Shown: one piece after another, positions 63,277 through 64,000 of the stretch
How the letters are laid out: each line of letters begins with the position of its first letter
Position numbering within the stretch: the first letter of the stretch is position 1
From: Pseudoalteromonas sp. S16_S37
GTDB lineage: Bacteria > Pseudomonadota > Gammaproteobacteria > Enterobacterales > Alteromonadaceae
Length of the DNA: 64,000 bases
Direction: 5' to 3'
Assembly (NCBI RefSeq): GCF_014694405.1
Contig: NZ_JAAUWV010000021.1
Coordinates: 1 to 64,000 of the forward strand
Translations under genes and position numbers: made by a program
The notes under the pieces: model-generated
The model's input: the letters and a program-made list of their open reading frames with translations, nothing else
The model's database searches: none
Told to the model about the DNA's origin: nothing

Positions 63277-64000
63277 ATGCGAAAAATATTATTAGCGTCC
63301 CTTGTACTTTTTACCGCACCAAGTTTAGCTTCAGAAGATCTACTCCCTGATGCTAATTGTAAAGTATCATTTGAAAATATCCCTAAACCATGTTTCGATG
63401 GAGCAATCTCCGCAGGCAGTAGTGCAAACACTCAAGGTTTCAGAAACTACTCTACAAAGCAATTTTACGCTCTAAATTGGCCTGTGGAAAAACTCGGCGG
63501 CCAATCACCCAACACGAAAGCTGTACCTTCAGCGTTTGATATTACTGTCTGGCAAACATGGAAGACTAAAAGCGAGTTAACGTATGATAAAAAACCAAGT
63601 ATCACCGCAAAAACACAAGCAAGTATAAAAAGTTTAATTTTAAACACAGGCTCAGATTTACCAAACAACTTTAAACAACATATAGAGTATTTAAGCGATA
63701 CTACAATCCCTGACCAGGAAGGGATATCACTGATCACTAGTGACAATAAAAATGTATATTTTCAAGTCTATTATAACGATGTGGCTGTTGCAGACCTGCA
63801 TTCTTTTTCATCAAATAAAGATAAATTTTCAACCGGCTCATCAAGCCCACAAAAAAGAGGAGCTATTGTAGTTAAAGCTGCATGGCGAGTAATTACCAAC
63901 CTGCCCAAACAGAAAAGGGATACATATCATTCCTCGATAGCTTGTGTTTATAACGAAAATAGTAACTGCAGCATTGAATTGGTAGGGCTGATTGGCTTGC
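63277..64000 (+). CDS. Secreted protein of unknown function (3' part beyond the window)
   Basis: The frame opens at an ATG one base after the kinase-fusion stop and stays open to the end of the window (241 codons). The product starts with a signal peptide MRKILLASLVLFTAPSLAS. The mature part is hydrophilic, with Cys in DANCKV, PKPCFDG, IACVY and NCSIEL. Segments RGAIVVKAAWRVI and SIELVGLIGL are strikingly hydrophobic and may be core strands. No family was recognised with confidence. Immediate adjacency and similar AT-rich composition suggest it is co-transcribed with the kinase fusion and may be its output or surface partner. Confidence 0.75.
   Translation, partial: MRKILLASLVLFTAPSLASEDLLPDANCKVSFENIPKPCFDGAISAGSSANTQGFRNYSTKQFYALNWPVEKLGGQSPNTKAVPSAFDITVWQTWKTKSELTYDKKPSITAKTQASIKSLILNTGSDLPNNFKQHIEYLSDTTIPDQEGISLITSDNKNVYFQVYYNDVAVADLHSFSSNKDKFSTGSSSPQKRGAIVVKAAWRVITNLPKQKRDTYHSSIACVYNENSNCSIELVGLIGL

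Overview
The window looks like chromosomal DNA of a marine gammaproteobacterium of the Pseudoalteromonas type. The strongest reason is a complete 19-gene operon for a tambjamine-type bipyrrole pigment (8553-34191) whose order and content fit the tam locus described in Pseudoalteromonas tunicata. A LodA/GoxA-type quinoprotein oxidase with its LodB partner (42568-45599) also points to this group. No rRNA, tRNA or CRISPR array was seen. Assignments rest on motifs and gene order read by eye; no database search was run.

Left edge (1-7852, minus strand): the end of an IS3-family element (1-118) has cut the 5' part of an RsgA-like GTPase gene, which also carries a homopolymer frameshift. Then come a two-component pair (NtrB-like sensor kinase and NtrC-type activator) and a four-gene MacA/MacB-like efflux system: adaptor, ATPase and two permeases. 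Two matching palindromes (8058-8091) upstream of the efflux operon are good candidates for the activator's binding sites.

Pigment operon (8553-34191, plus strand): the genes are tightly coupled and follow one sigma-70-like promoter (8428-8457). One branch makes 4-methoxy-2,2'-bipyrrole-5-carbaldehyde (MBC) from proline: carrier protein, prolyl adenylation enzyme, prolyl-carrier dehydrogenase, ketosynthase, ACP/oxoamine synthase, oxidoreductase and O-methyltransferase. The other makes a fatty amine: acyl-AMP ligase-ACP (TamA), a long acyl-CoA-dehydrogenase-type desaturase, and an aminotransferase fused to an acyl-ACP-reductase-like domain (TamH). A PigC/TamQ-type ligase joins the halves. A Sfp-type PPTase activates the carriers. 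A Rieske oxygenase could tailor or cyclise the alkyl chain. A LolA-like protein, LolCDE-like ABC transporter and outer-membrane barrel probably move the product through the envelope. The prodiginine monopyrrole genes pigB and pigD are absent, so tambjamine is favoured over prodigiosin.

Middle (34277-41632): secreted SixA-like phosphatase, a MocR regulator divergent from a GNAT-PaiB pair, a small conserved unknown, a SYLF lipoprotein, a coiled-coil periplasmic protein and a delta-class carbonic-anhydrase-like protein. A repeated promoter-like element plus an orphan minus-strand terminator suggests a small RNA near 39055-39150.

Right part (41315-64000): an ABM-domain protein and YafY-type regulator lead into the quinoprotein oxidase pair. 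Then come a methyltransferase, an AraC regulator, an unrecognised two-gene envelope cassette, an isochorismatase-like hydrolase, a GNAT, a large secreted phosphoesterase, a GGDEF protein, a DUF6351 protein, small genes, two tandem paralogous lipoproteins, a repeat-rich intergenic region, and a 1278-residue kinase / degenerate cyclase / ATPase / helical-repeat fusion. The fusion is followed by a secreted protein that runs off the window.
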